Positions 8,463 through 17,213 of a stretch of DNA of 64,000 nt are shown one piece after another. The stretch covers positions 9,854 through 73,853 of the forward strand of contig JBBDMX010000086.1 in assembly GCA_040878035.1 (NCBI GenBank), given 5' to 3'. Position numbers and translations under genes: made by a program. Source of the stretch: JBBDMX01 sp040878035 (lineage in GTDB: Bacteria; Planctomycetota; Phycisphaerae; Phycisphaerales; Phycisphaeraceae). The notes beneath the pieces are model-generated. The model saw only the letters and a list, made by a program, of their open reading frames with translations, was not told where the DNA came from and made no database searches. The first letter of the stretch is position 1. Each line of letters begins with the position of its first letter.

Positions 8463-9716
8463 ATGCACCCACGCTCGGGACAACGTCGAAGTTCGCTGCG
8501 CCCGGCGCGCTGGGACATGCCCCCGGCAACGCCCACCGGCGCGATTGCCGCCGACTGCCGGCACTACCGCGGCGACAAGCCGTGCACGCATAACCGTCTG
8601 TGCGCCGGCTGCTCACACTATCAGCCCTATCAGCATCGCATCTGCATTATCAAACTCGGCGCGTTGGGTGACGTGATCCGCACCCTGTGCATTCTGCCGG
8701 AGTTGCGTCGCCACTACGCCGAGGCGCATATCACCTGGGTCAGTCTGCCCAGCGGCCGCCGCATGATTCAAGGGCATCCGATGATCGACCGCGTCGTCGA
8801 GTTCGGGCCGATGACCGGCATGGTGCTGATGCAGGAGACTTTCGACTTGCTCATCAGCCTGGACAAGGAGCCCGAGCCCTGTGCCCTGGCGATGTCGCTC
8901 TTTGCCAAGGAAAAGCTGGGGATTGGGCTGTCCCCGCAAGGCAAGCCCATACCGCTCAATCCCGAAGCGCATGCGTATTTCCATCTGGGGCTTAGCGACG
9001 AACTGAAGTTCAAAGCCAATCAGAAGAGCTACCCGGTCCTGGTTCACGAGGCATTGGGGCTGCATGATCACGGCCAAGGGTACACGCTGCCGGTGAACGA
9101 AACGCGGCGTGACCGGGTGCGGCTGATGCTGGCGTCCGCGGGGTGGGAGCCGGGCCGGGAGACGATCGGCATCAACGTCGGCGCGGGCACGGCTTTTGCC
9201 AACAAAATGTGGCCGGCCGCACGCCAAGCCGAAGTGGTACGCCTCCTGCGCGGCGAACAACCCGAAGCGCAGATTCTGCTTCTGGGTGGGCCGCCCGAGC
9301 GCCCGATCATCGACCGCCTCCTGGCCGAATGCTCCCGGGAGGGCGGGCTGGAGCGCATCATCGACGCCGGCACCGAGCACGACGAGCCGGGCTTTGTCGC
9401 CCTGGTGGACACCTGCGACGTCCTGTTCACGGGCGACACCATGGCGATGCACGTCGCCATCGCGCTGGGCAAGGGGGTCGTGGCATACTTCGGACCCACC
9501 TGCGAGCAGGAGATCGACCTCTACGGCCGGGGCGAGAAGCTCGTCGCCACGGTGCCGTGCGGGCCGTGTTACAAGCGCGTCTGCGATCGCGGCGACGCCT
9601 GCGTCAATGCCCATTCGCCTCAGCAGGCAGCCGCTGCCGTCGCGCGAGTCCTCGAACAGCAAAGAGACGGGGTGACCCACCAATTACCCGTGATCCCTCG
9701 AAGGTTGGCCGGTTAA
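8463..9716 (+). CDS. Glycosyltransferase family 9 (heptosyltransferase-like)
   Basis: A 417-aa GT-B fold glycosyltransferase of family 9. The N-terminal part has a Cys-rich stretch (DCRHYRGDKPCTHNRLCAGC) uncommon in classic WaaC/WaaF. The motif IIKLGALGDVIRTL marks the family, as do INVGAGTAFANKMWP and LLLGGPPE. The C-terminal sugar-nucleotide region reads FTGDTMAMHVAIALGKGVVAYFGPTCEQEIDLYGRG, and a second Cys cluster follows (VPCGPCYKRVCDRGDACV). The second cluster and the first may form a structural metal site (inference). The start at 8463 is used; 8517 is the alternative. It heads a four-gene glycan cluster. Confidence 0.85.
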   Translation: MHPRSGQRRSSLRPARWDMPPATPTGAIAADCRHYRGDKPCTHNRLCAGCSHYQPYQHRICIIKLGALGDVIRTLCILPELRRHYAEAHITWVSLPSGRRMIQGHPMIDRVVEFGPMTGMVLMQETFDLLISLDKEPEPCALAMSLFAKEKLGIGLSPQGKPIPLNPEAHAYFHLGLSDELKFKANQKSYPVLVHEALGLHDHGQGYTLPVNETRRDRVRLMLASAGWEPGRETIGINVGAGTAFANKMWPAARQAEVVRLLRGEQPEAQILLLGGPPERPIIDRLLAECSREGGLERIIDAGTEHDEPGFVALVDTCDVLFTGDTMAMHVAIALGKGVVAYFGPTCEQEIDLYGRGEKLVATVPCGPCYKRVCDRGDACVNAHSPQQAAAAVARVLEQQRDGVTHQLPVIPRRLAG

Positions 9717-9739
9717 GGAAACCACCCATTCCTCCTCCC

Positions 9740-11131
9740 ATGAAGCAACTGTTCTTCCTCATCTCCCTGACTGCGCTTGCCGGCGTTGCCACCTTCGTGG
9801 ACGCGTTCTGGGCGATCCTGCTCTACTACGGCCTGGCGGTGTTGCGCCCGCAGTACCTGTGGAAGTGGGCCCTGTCGGGCGACTACCGATGGTCCCTGGT
9901 CGCCGCGGCCATCGTCTTTGCCGGTGTCTTCATGCATGGTAAGCGCATCATGGCGCAAGCCCGCTTGACCGCCGTGTTCTGGCTCCTGCTGGCCTATACC
10001 GTGCTGGTCATGCTCAGTTGCCTCACCTCCCACGACCCGGCCATCGCCCAGCAGTGGGCCATCGAATACGGCAAGATATTCCTCATCGCGGCCTTGGCGA
10101 GCCTGATCATCCACCGGCTGGAGCAGATCCGCCTGGTGGCGATGGTCATCGTCATCGCCGTGGGCTACATCGCCTGGCAGGTCAACTCGCTCTACTTCCT
10201 GGATGGGCGGCTGGACATCTTCCACTACGGCATCGGCGGCCTGGACAACAACGGCGCGGGGCTCTACCTGGCCACCGCCCTGCCGCTGACCTATATCTTC
10301 GCCTTCGGCGCCACCCGCCCCTGGCAACGCGCCCTGGCCGTGCTGGCGGCGCTGCTCATGATCCACGCCTTGATGATGACCTACTCGCGCGGCGCCATGC
10401 TCGCCGCCGTCGTCGGCGCCGCCTGGCTACTGCTGCGCCACCGCCCACGCTGGCAGGCGGGCGGCATCGCCATCGCCTTGATCCTGGTCATCGGCGTGCT
10501 GGCGGGTGCCGAAATCCGCGACCGCTTCACCTCCAGCGCCAACTTCCAGACCGACGGCAGCGCGCAACTTCGCTTTGAAAGCTGGGACGCCGCGTGGCGC
10601 ATGGCGTGGGAAAACCCGCTGCTGGGAACGGGCATCCGCAATTCCAATCAGTTCAGTCATGCCTACGGCGCCGACCAGGTCGGGCGCACCATCCACAGTC
10701 TCTACCTTCAGATCGCCGCCGACTCAGGCTTGCCTGCAATGGCGGTGTATATCGCTCTGCTCAGCGCCGCGGGGGTTTCGCTCTTCATAGCCCACCGCGC
10801 GTGCCAGGAGCGCCTCGATGATGACGAGGCACACGACCGGCCGATCGATCAGGTCACGCGCCAAGCGGCGTACCTTTCGGGAGGTACGCAAGCGGCACTG
10901 GTGACCTTCGCCGTGGGCGGATTGTTCCTGTCGGTCGAAGTGGTCGAGCTGCCTTGGATTCTGATCGTGCTGGCGGGCGTGCTGCCACGAGCGGTAGAGG
11001 ATCACCTTGAGGCGCCGGCACTGGTCGCGCCTGTCGCACCGCTTGGCGCCCCTGCGCCGACACCGGGACGGGGGCGAACCCGGCTCGCACAGCTGACCCC
11101 GCAACGCCCCACCGGAGTCCAGCCTTCATGA
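9740..11131 (+). CDS. O-antigen ligase-like polytopic membrane protein
   Basis: A 463-aa protein with about 11 hydrophobic segments. The large loop between later segments contains RFESWDAAWRMAWENPLLGTGIRN and HSLYLQIAADSGLPAM, which match the O-antigen ligase/O-glycosylation ligase (WaaL-like) pattern of a His in a periplasmic loop. An upstream TYSRGAMLA motif is also typical. Such enzymes transfer a lipid-linked glycan to lipid A or protein. It lies 23 bp after the GT9 gene and its stop overlaps the radical SAM start (ATGA). The C-terminal 50 residues are Ala/Pro-rich and soluble. Confidence 0.8.
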   Translation: MKQLFFLISLTALAGVATFVDAFWAILLYYGLAVLRPQYLWKWALSGDYRWSLVAAAIVFAGVFMHGKRIMAQARLTAVFWLLLAYTVLVMLSCLTSHDPAIAQQWAIEYGKIFLIAALASLIIHRLEQIRLVAMVIVIAVGYIAWQVNSLYFLDGRLDIFHYGIGGLDNNGAGLYLATALPLTYIFAFGATRPWQRALAVLAALLMIHALMMTYSRGAMLAAVVGAAWLLLRHRPRWQAGGIAIALILVIGVLAGAEIRDRFTSSANFQTDGSAQLRFESWDAAWRMAWENPLLGTGIRNSNQFSHAYGADQVGRTIHSLYLQIAADSGLPAMAVYIALLSAAGVSLFIAHRACQERLDDDEAHDRPIDQVTRQAAYLSGGTQAALVTFAVGGLFLSVEVVELPWILIVLAGVLPRAVEDHLEAPALVAPVAPLGAPAPTPGRGRTRLAQLTPQRPTGVQPS

Positions 11132-12360
11132 GCACCCTGACCGTCTATCTCGACAGCCACCTGGCGCGGATGGTGCATCACACCCAGCGTCTGGCGCAGA
11201 AGCGTTGGCGTCTCCCGGCGCTCCAGCCGGTGGTCTGCGCCGTGGACTACCTGGCGCGGGCTGCCTTCCACGTCTGGCGCAACCGCCAGTACCTGACGAT
11301 TATGAAGCTGGCGAACATGGCGCTGGTAAACGTGCAGTTCCGCATGAAGACTGAACGGGTGGTCGGTCGGCCGTATCGCATGAAGATCGAGTCGACCAAC
11401 ATCTGCAACACCAAGTGCCAGCTCTGTCCCACGGGTCTGGGCTACGCCGGCCGGGCCAAGGGCAAGATGAGCCTGGAGCAATACCGCCAGCTGATCGAAC
11501 AGCTCAAGGGCACGCTCTACAGCCTGGACCTTTCCATGTGGGGCGACCCGCTGATCGTGCCGGAAATTTTCGACATGATCCGCTACGCGCATGACCGACG
11601 GATCTGGACCTACATCAGCTCGAACCTGCATGCCTTGAAGCTTGATCCGGAAAAGCGTCAAGCTGAGCGGCTGGTGGAAAGCGGATTGGACGTGCTGACC
11701 TGTTCGCTGCATGGCGCCTCGCAGGAGACCTTTGCGATCTATCAGCCCGGCAAGAGCCTGGCGGACGCGGTAGCCAAGGTTCGCCACATCGTCGAGACGC
11801 GCAACCGCATGGGCAGCGCCACGCCCAAGGTGCAGCTCAACTTCGTGGTCACGCGCTACAACGAGCATGAGGTGGAGGCCTTTCAACAACTCGCCGACGA
11901 TCTGGGCTGCAAGGCGGTCATCTCGTGGGCGGCCCTGAACGTGCGCTTCCTGAATCGAGACCAGCACACCGGCCAACCGTTGAACCTGGCGCCGGACGTG
12001 CTGGCCAAAAAGGCACGCACGCACATCGAGCGCTGGCTGCCCGAATCGCAGCAGCACAAGCTGGCGGTATACGACGCGATTCAGAAGGGCGAGTACCAAC
12101 CCGGAGACTTCAACGGCCGCAAGCTCTACGACTGCTCCTGGCCCTGGCTGGCCAGCGTGATCAACTGGGACGGCACGGTGGTGACCTGCTGCGGTTCGTG
12201 GGACCAGGAAGAAGACATGGGCAGCGTGCTGGACCAGCGCTTCGGACGAGTGTGGAACGGGAAGAAATACCGCATGGCGCGGCGAAGCTTCAAGAAGCGC
12301 GTCAATGAGGCGGAAGCGAAAGATAATCCGTGTGCGACGTGTCCGGGGTACATGATCTAG
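11128..12360 (+). CDS. Radical SAM/SPASM domain protein
   Basis: A 410-aa radical SAM enzyme. IESTNICNTKCQLCPTG at about residues 88-104 holds the CxxxCxxC site of the SAM-binding [4Fe-4S] cluster. Conserved radical SAM strands follow (LDLSMWGDPLIVPEIFDMI, SGLDVLTCSLHGASQET). The C-terminal SPASM-like region has DCSWPWLASVINWDGTVVTCCGSWDQE and NPCATCPGYMI, giving Cys ligands for auxiliary clusters. About 85 N-terminal residues precede the core. Location between a ligase and a glycosyltransferase suggests modification of a surface glycan or lipid, but the reaction is not predictable. Confidence 0.85.
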   Translation: MSTLTVYLDSHLARMVHHTQRLAQKRWRLPALQPVVCAVDYLARAAFHVWRNRQYLTIMKLANMALVNVQFRMKTERVVGRPYRMKIESTNICNTKCQLCPTGLGYAGRAKGKMSLEQYRQLIEQLKGTLYSLDLSMWGDPLIVPEIFDMIRYAHDRRIWTYISSNLHALKLDPEKRQAERLVESGLDVLTCSLHGASQETFAIYQPGKSLADAVAKVRHIVETRNRMGSATPKVQLNFVVTRYNEHEVEAFQQLADDLGCKAVISWAALNVRFLNRDQHTGQPLNLAPDVLAKKARTHIERWLPESQQHKLAVYDAIQKGEYQPGDFNGRKLYDCSWPWLASVINWDGTVVTCCGSWDQEEDMGSVLDQRFGRVWNGKKYRMARRSFKKRVNEAEAKDNPCATCPGYMI

Positions 12361-12449
12361 CCAGCCGCCGCCGCAAGGCCAACCCGCCCCCGATGTAACG
12401 ACGGGCGGAAACGGAAAAATCCGGGGCGACGCAAAGCCTCTGCCCCGGC

Positions 12450-13706
12450 TTGACTGATGCAATGAACACCAGCGCCTCATTCATTCTCAGACCTCCTCAC
12501 GCTAGCCCAACCGCGGGGCTCTCTCAGACGGGAGAGGGGACCGGGACCAGAGCGCCACTCGTGCTGCACGTGCGCGTCGTGGCCGGCAGCGGCGGCGGGC
12601 CTGACAAGACGATCCTGCGCTCCGCCGGTTACGTTGACCCGACGCAGTTGCGCATCGCCGCGGCGTATATCCACCCGCACAACGACCCGGGCATCCTCGG
12701 CCTGCGCCAGCGCGCGGGCGAATGGGGGTGCCCGTTCTACGAAATCGGCGAGACAGGCCCGCTGGACCCTTCGACGGTGCGCTCGCTGCTGAATCTCTGC
12801 CGCAAACTGCGCGTCGCCGTCTGGCACGGGCACGACTACAAGTCCAACGTCCTGGGTCTGATGCTTCGCCGCTGGTGGCCGATGCGCCTGGTCACCACCG
12901 TACACGGCTGGACGCACGATACCGCCCGCACCCGCCTCTACTACCACATCGACAACCTCTGCCTGACGCGCTACGACCACGTGATGGCCGTGAGCCCAAT
13001 GCTAGTGGAGCACTGCCGATCGCTGGGCGTGCGCGAAGAACAGTTGAGCTACGTGCCCAACGGCATCGCGTTGGAGGATTACGTGCCGGGCGATCGTGCC
13101 GTGATGCGCAAAGCATTGGGACTTGCGGATGGCGCCCTGGCGATCGGCGTGGTGGGCCGGCTGAGCGTGGAAAAGGGCGTGGACCGCGCCATCGCCACCC
13201 TGGCAGCGCTCCGTGAGAAGCCGGCATATGCCGACACACAACTGCACCTGATCGGAGACGGGCCGCAACGCGGCCAGCTCGACGGCATGGTCGAATCGCT
13301 GGGCCTGCGCGGCGCAGTGCACTTCCATGGCTGGCAGGCGGACACGCGGCGTTTCTATGACGCCTTGGACCTCTTGCTATTGCCCAGTCACACCGAGGGG
13401 CTGCCCAACGTCGTGCTCGAGGCCATGGCGATGAACGTGCCGGTGGCGGCGACCGACGTCGGCGGCGTGCGCGAGCTGCTGGATGAGGGCCGGTGCGGCA
13501 CGATTCTCAACCAGGATGCAACGACCTGGCCGCTGCACTTGGCGCCGCTGCTGGTCAGCGTCGCGCGGCGGCATGAGCTGGCCCGACAGGCGCGGCAGCG
13601 CGTGATGTCCCACTACGCCTTTGAGAAACGCATGGCACGCGAAGTCGCGGTGTACCAGCGCGTACTGAGCATCCAGCGGCCTCAGACGCTGCGCCGCGCG
13701 GCGTGA
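12450..13706 (+). CDS. Glycosyltransferase family 4
   Basis: A 418-aa GT-B glycosyltransferase. Typical features are an N-terminal GSGGGPDKTIL loop, WHGHDYKSNVLG, VTTVHGW, IGVVGRLSVEKGVD (the donor-binding region) and PSHTEGLPNVVLEAMAMNVPVAATDVGG with the family EX7E motif. Residues 14-36 are encoded by a copy of a dispersed repeat (12501-12546), so the true start may be the GTG at 12561 after the repeat. It closes the glycan cluster and may add a sugar to the same surface polymer. Confidence 0.85.
   Translation: MTDAMNTSASFILRPPHASPTAGLSQTGEGTGTRAPLVLHVRVVAGSGGGPDKTILRSAGYVDPTQLRIAAAYIHPHNDPGILGLRQRAGEWGCPFYEIGETGPLDPSTVRSLLNLCRKLRVAVWHGHDYKSNVLGLMLRRWWPMRLVTTVHGWTHDTARTRLYYHIDNLCLTRYDHVMAVSPMLVEHCRSLGVREEQLSYVPNGIALEDYVPGDRAVMRKALGLADGALAIGVVGRLSVEKGVDRAIATLAALREKPAYADTQLHLIGDGPQRGQLDGMVESLGLRGAVHFHGWQADTRRFYDALDLLLLPSHTEGLPNVVLEAMAMNVPVAATDVGGVRELLDEGRCGTILNQDATTWPLHLAPLLVSVARRHELARQARQRVMSHYAFEKRMAREVAVYQRVLSIQRPQTLRRAA
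12501..12546. repeat. Dispersed GGGAGAGG repeat at the 5' end of the GT4 gene
   Basis: The 3' part, with TCAGACGGGAGAGGGGACCG, matches the reverse complement of 61250-61288 nearly base for base, apart from one substitution and one extra G. It is read in frame as part of the glycosyltransferase N-terminus. Confidence 0.6.
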
Positions 13707-13716
13707 TCATCACGAA

Positions 13717-13755
13717 TACCAGACGCTTCGCGCCCCGGAGACTCAGCGTCGGCGT
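13717..13755. repeat. 32-bp dispersed repeat, copy C (expanded)
   Basis: Same ends as copy A (TACCAGACGCTTCGC ... GACTCAGCGTCGGCGT) but with seven extra bases in the centre (CCCCGGA). It separates the convergent GT4 and pilB/gspE genes. Confidence 0.8.
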
Positions 13756-13777
13756 GGGCCGCTGCAATTCCAATCAC

Positions 13778-15628
13778 TCAGATCGTCGCCTCGGTCACGC
13801 GCAGGACTTCGTCGACCGTGGTCAGACCCCTTTCAACCTTGCGAAAGCCGTCGGAGCGCAGTGTGACCATGCCGCGTTCGATGCACATGCGGCGGAACTC
13901 GGTGACATTAGGGCTGGCGGCGATGCGGTCGCGCAGCATGTCGTCCAGGAGCAGCAATTCGTAGATGCCCAGACGCCCCGAGTAGCCGGTATTGCGGCAG
14001 CGATCGCAGCCCTTGCCGATCCAGATGCGATCGGCGGGGATGCCCTGCATGGCCAAGTGCTCGGCGATGTGCTCGGGGGGCTTGGCCTGTTCCTTGCAGT
14101 GCTGGCAGATGCGCCGCACCAGGCGCTGCGCCAGCACGCCGTTGACCGCGGCGCCGATCAGGTACGGTTCGACGCCGATGTTCACCAGACGGGTGATCGA
14201 CGAAGGCGCGTCGTTGGTGTGCAGGGTGGAGAGCACCAGGTGGCCGGTGAGGGAGGCCTGCACGGCGATGCGGGCGGTTTCACCGTCGCGGATTTCGCCG
14301 ACCATGATTACGTCGGGGTCCTGCCGCAGCAGCGAGCGAAGCGCCGCGGAGAAACTCATGCCCACCTTGTCGTGCACCTGCACCTGGCTGATGCCGTTCA
14401 GGTGGTACTCGACGGGATCCTCGACGGTCGAAACGTTGAGGCTGTTGATGTCCATCTGGGCCAGGGAGGCGTAGAGCGTGGTGGTCTTGCCGCTGCCGGT
14501 GGGCCCGGTGACCAGAATGATGCCGTGAGGTGAATCGATCTGCCGCTTCCAGATGAGCAGGGCGTCTTCGTCCATGCCCAGTTGATCGAGCGTGACCTGG
14601 ATGGAGCGGTTGTCGAGGATGCGCATGACCGCCTTTTCACCTTGCGCGGTGGGCAGAGTGGAAAGGCGCAGGTCGAGCTTGCGGCCGTGCACCATGGCGC
14701 GGATGCGCCCGTCCTGGGGCAGGCGGCGCTCGGAAATGTCCAGGTTGGACATGATCTTGAGGCGAGAGATAATCGCCGCGTGCATATGCTGCGGCGGACT
14801 CATCATCTCGAACAACACGCCGTCGATGCGATAGCGAATGCGCAGCTTCTTTTCCTGCGGCTCGACGTGGATGTCACTGGCGCCTTCCTTGACTGCGTTG
14901 AAGATCAGATAATTGACAAAGCGGATGACCGGTGATTCGCCGGCCATTCTCTCCAGATCCAGGTTCTCTTCCTTGGTCTGAAGCAGTTCGACGTCGTCGT
15001 CCTGGATGTTGGCGATGATCTCGTCAACCTGTTCGGTCTCTTGTTCATCCTCCTGGAGGGACTCGATGGCCGCGGCGATCTGCCCGCGGCAGACGACCAC
15101 TGGCTTGATCGCCATGCCCAGCTTGTGCCGCACTTCGTCGAGGAGGATGAGGTTGTCGGGATTGGCCACGCCCAGGATCATGCGGCTACCGGCGGTGCGC
15201 AGGGGCACGATGGCGTTGTCGCGGCAGAACTCCCGCCCCAGCTTCTCGATCTGCTTGACCTCGACGGTCTGGGGATTGACGTGCTCGAAGGACAGGCCGG
15301 TGCTGCGCGCCAGGCCCGCCTGCACGGTGGCTTCGTCGATGCCCATCTCGATGAAGATGTCCGCCAGCGACTTGCCAGGCGTCTTTTCGGCGACCGAGCG
15401 GGCGACTGTGAGCTGGGCGGCACTGATGGCCTTGACGTCCAGCAACACCTGGCCCAGGTCGGTGGTGGCGGTGATGGCCGAAGCCTCGGGTACCCACAGA
15501 TCCGACAGCGCATCGCTCCCGCGCGCGCTGTGCGCCGCTCCGCCGCTACGGCCCGGCGCCGGCCGCAACGGCTCCTCCGGCTCCGAGCCCAGGTCAATCA
15601 GCATGTCCCGCAGTTCCGGGCTATCCAT
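13778..15628 (-). CDS. Type IV pilus/type II secretion assembly ATPase (PilB/GspE)
   Basis: A 616-aa hexameric secretion ATPase. The N-terminal MshEN-type domain (about 55-205) is followed by the core. Key motifs are Walker A GPTGSGKT at about 372-379, the Asp box VEDPVEYHLNGISQ, the Walker B region DPDVIMVGEIRDGETA and the His box TGHLVLSTLHTNDA. Two CxxC pairs, CQHC near 505 and CDRC near 540, form the zinc site of PilB/GspE extension ATPases. It lies downstream of the pilMNO genes on the same strand, 204 bp away across a repeat-bearing spacer. PilB and GspE cannot be separated on sequence alone. Confidence 0.93.
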   Translation of the reverse strand: MDSPELRDMLIDLGSEPEEPLRPAPGRSGGAAHSARGSDALSDLWVPEASAITATTDLGQVLLDVKAISAAQLTVARSVAEKTPGKSLADIFIEMGIDEATVQAGLARSTGLSFEHVNPQTVEVKQIEKLGREFCRDNAIVPLRTAGSRMILGVANPDNLILLDEVRHKLGMAIKPVVVCRGQIAAAIESLQEDEQETEQVDEIIANIQDDDVELLQTKEENLDLERMAGESPVIRFVNYLIFNAVKEGASDIHVEPQEKKLRIRYRIDGVLFEMMSPPQHMHAAIISRLKIMSNLDISERRLPQDGRIRAMVHGRKLDLRLSTLPTAQGEKAVMRILDNRSIQVTLDQLGMDEDALLIWKRQIDSPHGIILVTGPTGSGKTTTLYASLAQMDINSLNVSTVEDPVEYHLNGISQVQVHDKVGMSFSAALRSLLRQDPDVIMVGEIRDGETARIAVQASLTGHLVLSTLHTNDAPSSITRLVNIGVEPYLIGAAVNGVLAQRLVRRICQHCKEQAKPPEHIAEHLAMQGIPADRIWIGKGCDRCRNTGYSGRLGIYELLLLDDMLRDRIAASPNVTEFRRMCIERGMVTLRSDGFRKVERGLTTVDEVLRVTEATI

Positions 15629-15657
15629 TTCCGCCTCCGCGTGTCCCGGTTATCAGC

Positions 15658-15825
15658 CACAGATGAACACAGATGAACACAGACAGGAAAGGGCAGAAAA
15701 CCGGAATGAGCGGGAAAGGCAGAAACGAGGCCTGTCACCGATCTGTTGGATCTGATTTCCTACCTTCGCTGCTATTCTGATTTTCCTGCTTTTCCTCATC
15801 TGTGTCTATCTGTATTCATCTGTGG
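15658..15825. repeat. Inverted ACACAGATG repeats bounding a spacer
   Basis: The left arm (15658-15688) is built from CCACAGATGAACACAGATG. The right arm (15796-15825) is the inverted form (ATTCATCTGTGG). They frame the 204-bp spacer between the pilP-like gene and the ATPase gene. A weaker pair of the same kind occurs near 34915-34975. Confidence 0.75.
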
Positions 15826-15832
15826 CGCATTC

Positions 15833-16600
15833 TCAGAAATTCGGCTTGCGCGACTCGTCTTCCTTGTTCTTGACGGCCATCGCCAGCGTGTAGGTCTGGT
15901 CCAGCGCCGAGAGAGTCACCTGCATGCCGGTGATCTCCGCTACGGTGAAGCTGCCGACTTTGTCGCCGGCCTTGACCACCTTGCTGTTGACAATGGCCAC
16001 GGGCACGCGGCCGAGCATGACCGCGTCGAGCTTGAGGCCGGCGAACTCGGTGGCGAGCTGTTTGATCTGCCGCTGCCGCGCCAGTTCGGCGGCGTTGCCC
16101 GTGGGCGCCGGCACGGTGACGCCGGCAGCCGTCTTGCGCGTGGGCACATCGAACGGGTTCTTCTGAAGATACTCCAGGGGAACTTGCCGCGTGGCGGTAT
16201 CGTCGTTGAACATCGCCACCACCGAGTCGGTGTCGTCGAAGAGCACCTTCATGTTGTCTTTGTTGAGCGGATCATCACTGGCCATGGCCGCGGGATTGGC
16301 CAGCTTCACCAGCGCCTGTTCGATCCGAGCCTCGACTTCCTTGGTCTGGCTGCTGGCGCGCACGTCGCCCTGGGTCATGCGCATCAGGTAGATCGATCCC
16401 CCGGCGATGCCCGCCACCATCAGGATCAGGAGCGTGCCCTGCGACAGCAGCTTGCTGCCCGCGTGCGGCGCCGCATACGCCTGGGTGTCGTCAGCGTTGG
16501 GCAAGCCCTCGGGCTGCACCGTCGCGCTGCGCGGCACCATGAATTTCCCCTCCGCCCCGCTGCCCATGCCCTGGCTAAACATTCCACCCTGCTGGCTCAT
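15833..16600 (-). CDS. PilP/GspC-like pilus assembly protein
   Basis: A 255-aa protein with a Gly/Gln-rich cytoplasmic N-terminus, one membrane segment at about residues 55-73 and a periplasmic domain. The last 60 residues (LDAVMLGRVPVAIVNSKVVKAGDKVGSFTVAEITGMQVTL) resemble the homology region shared by PilP and GspC, which contacts the outer-membrane secretin. Its start overlaps the pilO stop by 4 bp. The sequence is divergent, so the family link rests on domain pattern plus position after pilM-N-O. Confidence 0.65.
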   Translation of the reverse strand: MSQQGGMFSQGMGSGAEGKFMVPRSATVQPEGLPNADDTQAYAAPHAGSKLLSQGTLLILMVAGIAGGSIYLMRMTQGDVRASSQTKEVEARIEQALVKLANPAAMASDDPLNKDNMKVLFDDTDSVVAMFNDDTATRQVPLEYLQKNPFDVPTRKTAAGVTVPAPTGNAAELARQRQIKQLATEFAGLKLDAVMLGRVPVAIVNSKVVKAGDKVGSFTVAEITGMQVTLSALDQTYTLAMAVKNKEDESRKPNF

Positions 16601-17166
16601 AGCTTGCTCCTTCCCGGCTTGCTGCCCTGGTCGTCGCTGTCAAAGAAGATCGACAGCGTCAGCTCCGCCTCCATCGATGCCGTCTCGCTGGGCGTCATCA
16701 CTTTCTTCATCTTCAATTGCGGCAGGCGCGTGATGCGCGACAACCGCTCCAACTCCAGCATGAAGCTGTAGAACCCGTCAAAATCACCTGCAATCACCAT
16801 CTTGATGGGCAACTCCGAATACTTGGCGTGGTCGATCGGCTTGTCCGTGCGCACGCTCTTGGGCACCAGCTCGTGCCGCGACGCCATTTCCCACACCTGC
16901 TGGAGAATCACCTCGACCTCGCGCTGCGCCGGCAGCTTGGCCTCGAACACCTCGATCGTGTTGCTGAGCTTGTCGATCTCCTGGCCCAGATCGGTGATGC
17001 TGCGCGTGGCCGCCTCAAGCTGCTTGAGCTTGACCTGCTTCTGGCTGTACTCCTCCTTGGCCTCGTCAATGCGCGCGTTGCGCTGTTCCAAGTCGAAGAA
17101 GTACACCGCCACCGGCGTCGCCAGCAGCAGCAGAAAGAAGATTGCTTCACGGATGCCGAATCGCAT
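16597..17166 (-). CDS. pilO: Type IV pilus inner-membrane protein PilO
   Basis: A 189-aa bitopic protein: membrane segment at about 8-25, coiled coil at about 27-75, then a compact alpha/beta domain (VEVILQQVWEMASRHELVPKSVRTD, IKMVIAGDFDGFYSFMLELERL) typical of PilO/GspM-like folds. It would pair with PilN in the inner-membrane alignment complex. It sits 47 bp after pilN and overlaps the pilP-like gene (ATGA). Confidence 0.85.
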   Translation of the reverse strand: MRFGIREAIFFLLLLATPVAVYFFDLEQRNARIDEAKEEYSQKQVKLKQLEAATRSITDLGQEIDKLSNTIEVFEAKLPAQREVEVILQQVWEMASRHELVPKSVRTDKPIDHAKYSELPIKMVIAGDFDGFYSFMLELERLSRITRLPQLKMKKVMTPSETASMEAELTLSIFFDSDDQGSKPGRSKL

Positions 17167-17213
17167 GGGAGAATCCTTGATTTCTGATTGCGGGTCTGGG
17201 TGTTTCGCCTGAT

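Noticed and set aside
8613..9683. 356-codon open frame on the minus strand
   Set aside because: Antisense to the GT9 gene, which has clear family motifs.
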